The translations under genes were made by a program, and so were the position numbers. Below are positions 63,043 to 64,000 of a DNA stretch of 64,000 nucleotides, piece after piece (the first letter of the stretch is position 1; every line of letters starts with the position of its first letter). Under the pieces are notes generated by a model that ran no database searches, was not told the origin of the DNA, and saw only the letters and a list, made by a program, of their open reading frames with translations. The stretch covers positions 682,001 through 746,000 of the forward strand of contig NZ_JABETK010000002.1 of assembly GCF_013240295.1 (NCBI RefSeq). The letters run 5' to 3'. Source of the stretch: Neoaquamicrobium sediminum. GTDB lineage: Bacteria; Pseudomonadota; Alphaproteobacteria; Rhizobiales; Rhizobiaceae.

Positions 63043-63861
63043 ATGGGATTTTCGCTCGCGCCGACCGCGGCAACGCTGGGGTACCGCCTCGAAGCCTTCG
63101 ACACCGTAAGCTCGACCAACGCCGTGGCGATCGAACGCGCGCGCGGCGGGGACGATGGCAAGCTCTGGCTCGTCTCGAAGCGGCAGGAAGCGGGCAGGGG
63201 CCGTCGCGGCCGCGCCTGGGAGACGCCGGAAGGCAACCTGGCGGCGACGCTTCTTCTGGTGCCGGGTTTCGACATCAAGTCGGCCGCAACGCTCGGCTTC
63301 GTGGCCGGGCTTGCGCTGGCGGATGCGCTGGCGGCGGTGATTCCGGGTCGCGGGGTTAGCGTCGGCGTCGATGGCGGCACTCCCATCGGCGGCGGGCGCT
63401 TCGAGCTCAAATGGCCCAACGACCTGCTGGCTGATGGCGCAAAGCTCTCCGGCATCCTGCTCGAATCGGCGATGCTGGACGAATCCCGCTTCGCTCTTGC
63501 CATCGGCATCGGCGTGAATGTCGTCGCGCACCCGCAGGATGTTCCCTATCCCGCGACGTCTCTTGCCGCGCTTGGTGCAACCTGTGACGCGGAGACGCTG
63601 TTCATTGCGTTGTCAGATGCGTGGGTCGACAATGCGCGAATCTGGGACGAGGGCAGGGGTCTCGCCGCGATCCGCGAGCGATGGCTGAAACGCGCCGCCG
63701 GGCTTGGTTCGCCCGTGGCGGTGAGAATGGAAGGGCGCGTGGTGCGCGGTATCTTCGAAACGATCGACGAGCAGTGTCGCTTCGTCATTCGGGACGAGGA
63801 GGGCAATGTCACCACCATCGCAGCCGGCGACGTGCATTTCGGCGCGGTCGCCTCGGCCTGA
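63043..63861 (+). CDS. birA: biotin--[acetyl-CoA-carboxylase] ligase
   Basis: A 272-residue biotin protein ligase without the N-terminal HTH domain of E. coli BirA, so it should not act as a repressor. The catalytic domain has FDTVSSTNAVAIER, the biotinyl-AMP loop motif AGRGRRGRAWETPEGNLAAT, KWPNDLLADGAKLSGILLES with the catalytic Lys, and a C-terminal SH3-like part (VRMEGRVVRGIFETID). It attaches biotin to the carboxyl carrier proteins of acyl-CoA carboxylases. Placed between nuoN and rnj, as is usual in this group. Confidence 0.95.
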   Translation: MGFSLAPTAATLGYRLEAFDTVSSTNAVAIERARGGDDGKLWLVSKRQEAGRGRRGRAWETPEGNLAATLLLVPGFDIKSAATLGFVAGLALADALAAVIPGRGVSVGVDGGTPIGGGRFELKWPNDLLADGAKLSGILLESAMLDESRFALAIGIGVNVVAHPQDVPYPATSLAALGATCDAETLFIALSDAWVDNARIWDEGRGLAAIRERWLKRAAGLGSPVAVRMEGRVVRGIFETIDEQCRFVIRDEEGNVTTIAAGDVHFGAVASA

Positions 63862-63879
63862 AACGGAAAGGAAGCGGCG

Positions 63880-64000
63880 ATGGCAAGGAACAACGAACCT
63901 GAACTGGTGTTCTGCCCGCTGGGCGGCGTCGGCGAGATCGGCATGAACTTCGCGCTCTACGGGCTGGGGCCAGTGGGCGCGCGAGAGTGGATCGTGGTCG
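63880..64000 (+). CDS. rnj: ribonuclease J, 5' end
   Basis: Only the first 40 residues are in the window. They match the N-terminus of the metallo-beta-lactamase-fold RNase J of alphaproteobacteria (VFCPLGGVGEIGMNFALYG), before the catalytic His-rich motif. RNase J is a 5'-3' exonuclease and endonuclease in RNA maturation and decay. It follows birA by 18 bases, with GGAAAGGAAG upstream of the ATG. Assignment rests on this short segment and the conserved nuoN-birA-rnj order. Confidence 0.88.
   Translation, partial: MARNNEPELVFCPLGGVGEIGMNFALYGLGPVGAREWIVV

Noticed and set aside
60071-63073. Open frame of 1000 codons antisense to nuoM/nuoN
   Set aside because: His/Arg/Glu/Gln-rich mirror of high-GC membrane-protein genes; no domain, no ribosome site, and the sense strand is fully explained by nuoM and nuoN.

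Overview
The window is about 64 kb of high-GC chromosomal DNA from an alphaproteobacterium of the order Rhizobiales, most like the Mesorhizobium/Aminobacter/Phyllobacterium group. This placement is inferred from gene families and gene order: phosphatidylcholine synthase, a BA14K-family protein, an invasion-locus-B protein, a LiuR-like MerR regulator, and a nuoA-N operon followed by birA and an RNase J gene. I see no phage, plasmid, insertion sequence, integron or CRISPR array. Coding density is high and no stretch over 300 bases lacks a gene.

Layout. 1-6.0 kb: 3' end of tgt, a secreted DUF4864 protein, then a four-gene cluster (circularly permuted ATP-grasp, alpha-E protein, transglutaminase, Anbu proteasome-like protease) and a BA14K protein. 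6.0-8.8 kb: a small HTH regulator, tRNA-Lys(TTT), a small conserved protein, ccdA and a DMT exporter. 8.9-18.2 kb: glmU and glmS (UDP-GlcNAc precursor synthesis), recG, sdhE and mfd. 18.2-24.3 kb: a DsbA-like protein, an orphan YejA-like binding protein, IalB, HspQ, an AEC carrier and a UbiH-like hydroxylase. 24.4-27.7 kb: DUF2182, DUF1326, pcs and a quinone oxidoreductase. 27.8-35.9 kb: two GSTs, rimO, mgtE, an NTF2/VOC fusion, a MerR regulator, a methyltransferase, a DUF1624 protein and an aldo/keto reductase. 35.9-43.3 kb (minus strand): a complete peptide-type ABC importer, then pncB. 43.4-46.9 kb: small stand-alone genes (DUF421, Tas-like reductase, GFA protein, ParB-like domain, tyrosine phosphatase). 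47.1-63.0 kb: respiratory complex I, nuoA to nuoN, with two extra small genes. 63.0-64.0 kb: birA and the 5' end of rnj.

The sequence carries at least 13 apparent small indels breaking nine otherwise well-conserved genes, including normally essential or complex-critical ones (glmS, nuoF, mfd). Several lie in G/C runs. I read most of these as consensus errors rather than real gene decay, and I list the affected genes as single genes with the break positions.

Most notable points: the Anbu cluster, a conserved but functionally obscure peptide-ligation/proteolysis module; a Tgt that lacks three of the four canonical zinc ligands; a helix-hairpin-helix domain duplicated inside the complex I operon; and two identical operator-like inverted repeats placed the same way in front of two glutathione-linked genes.
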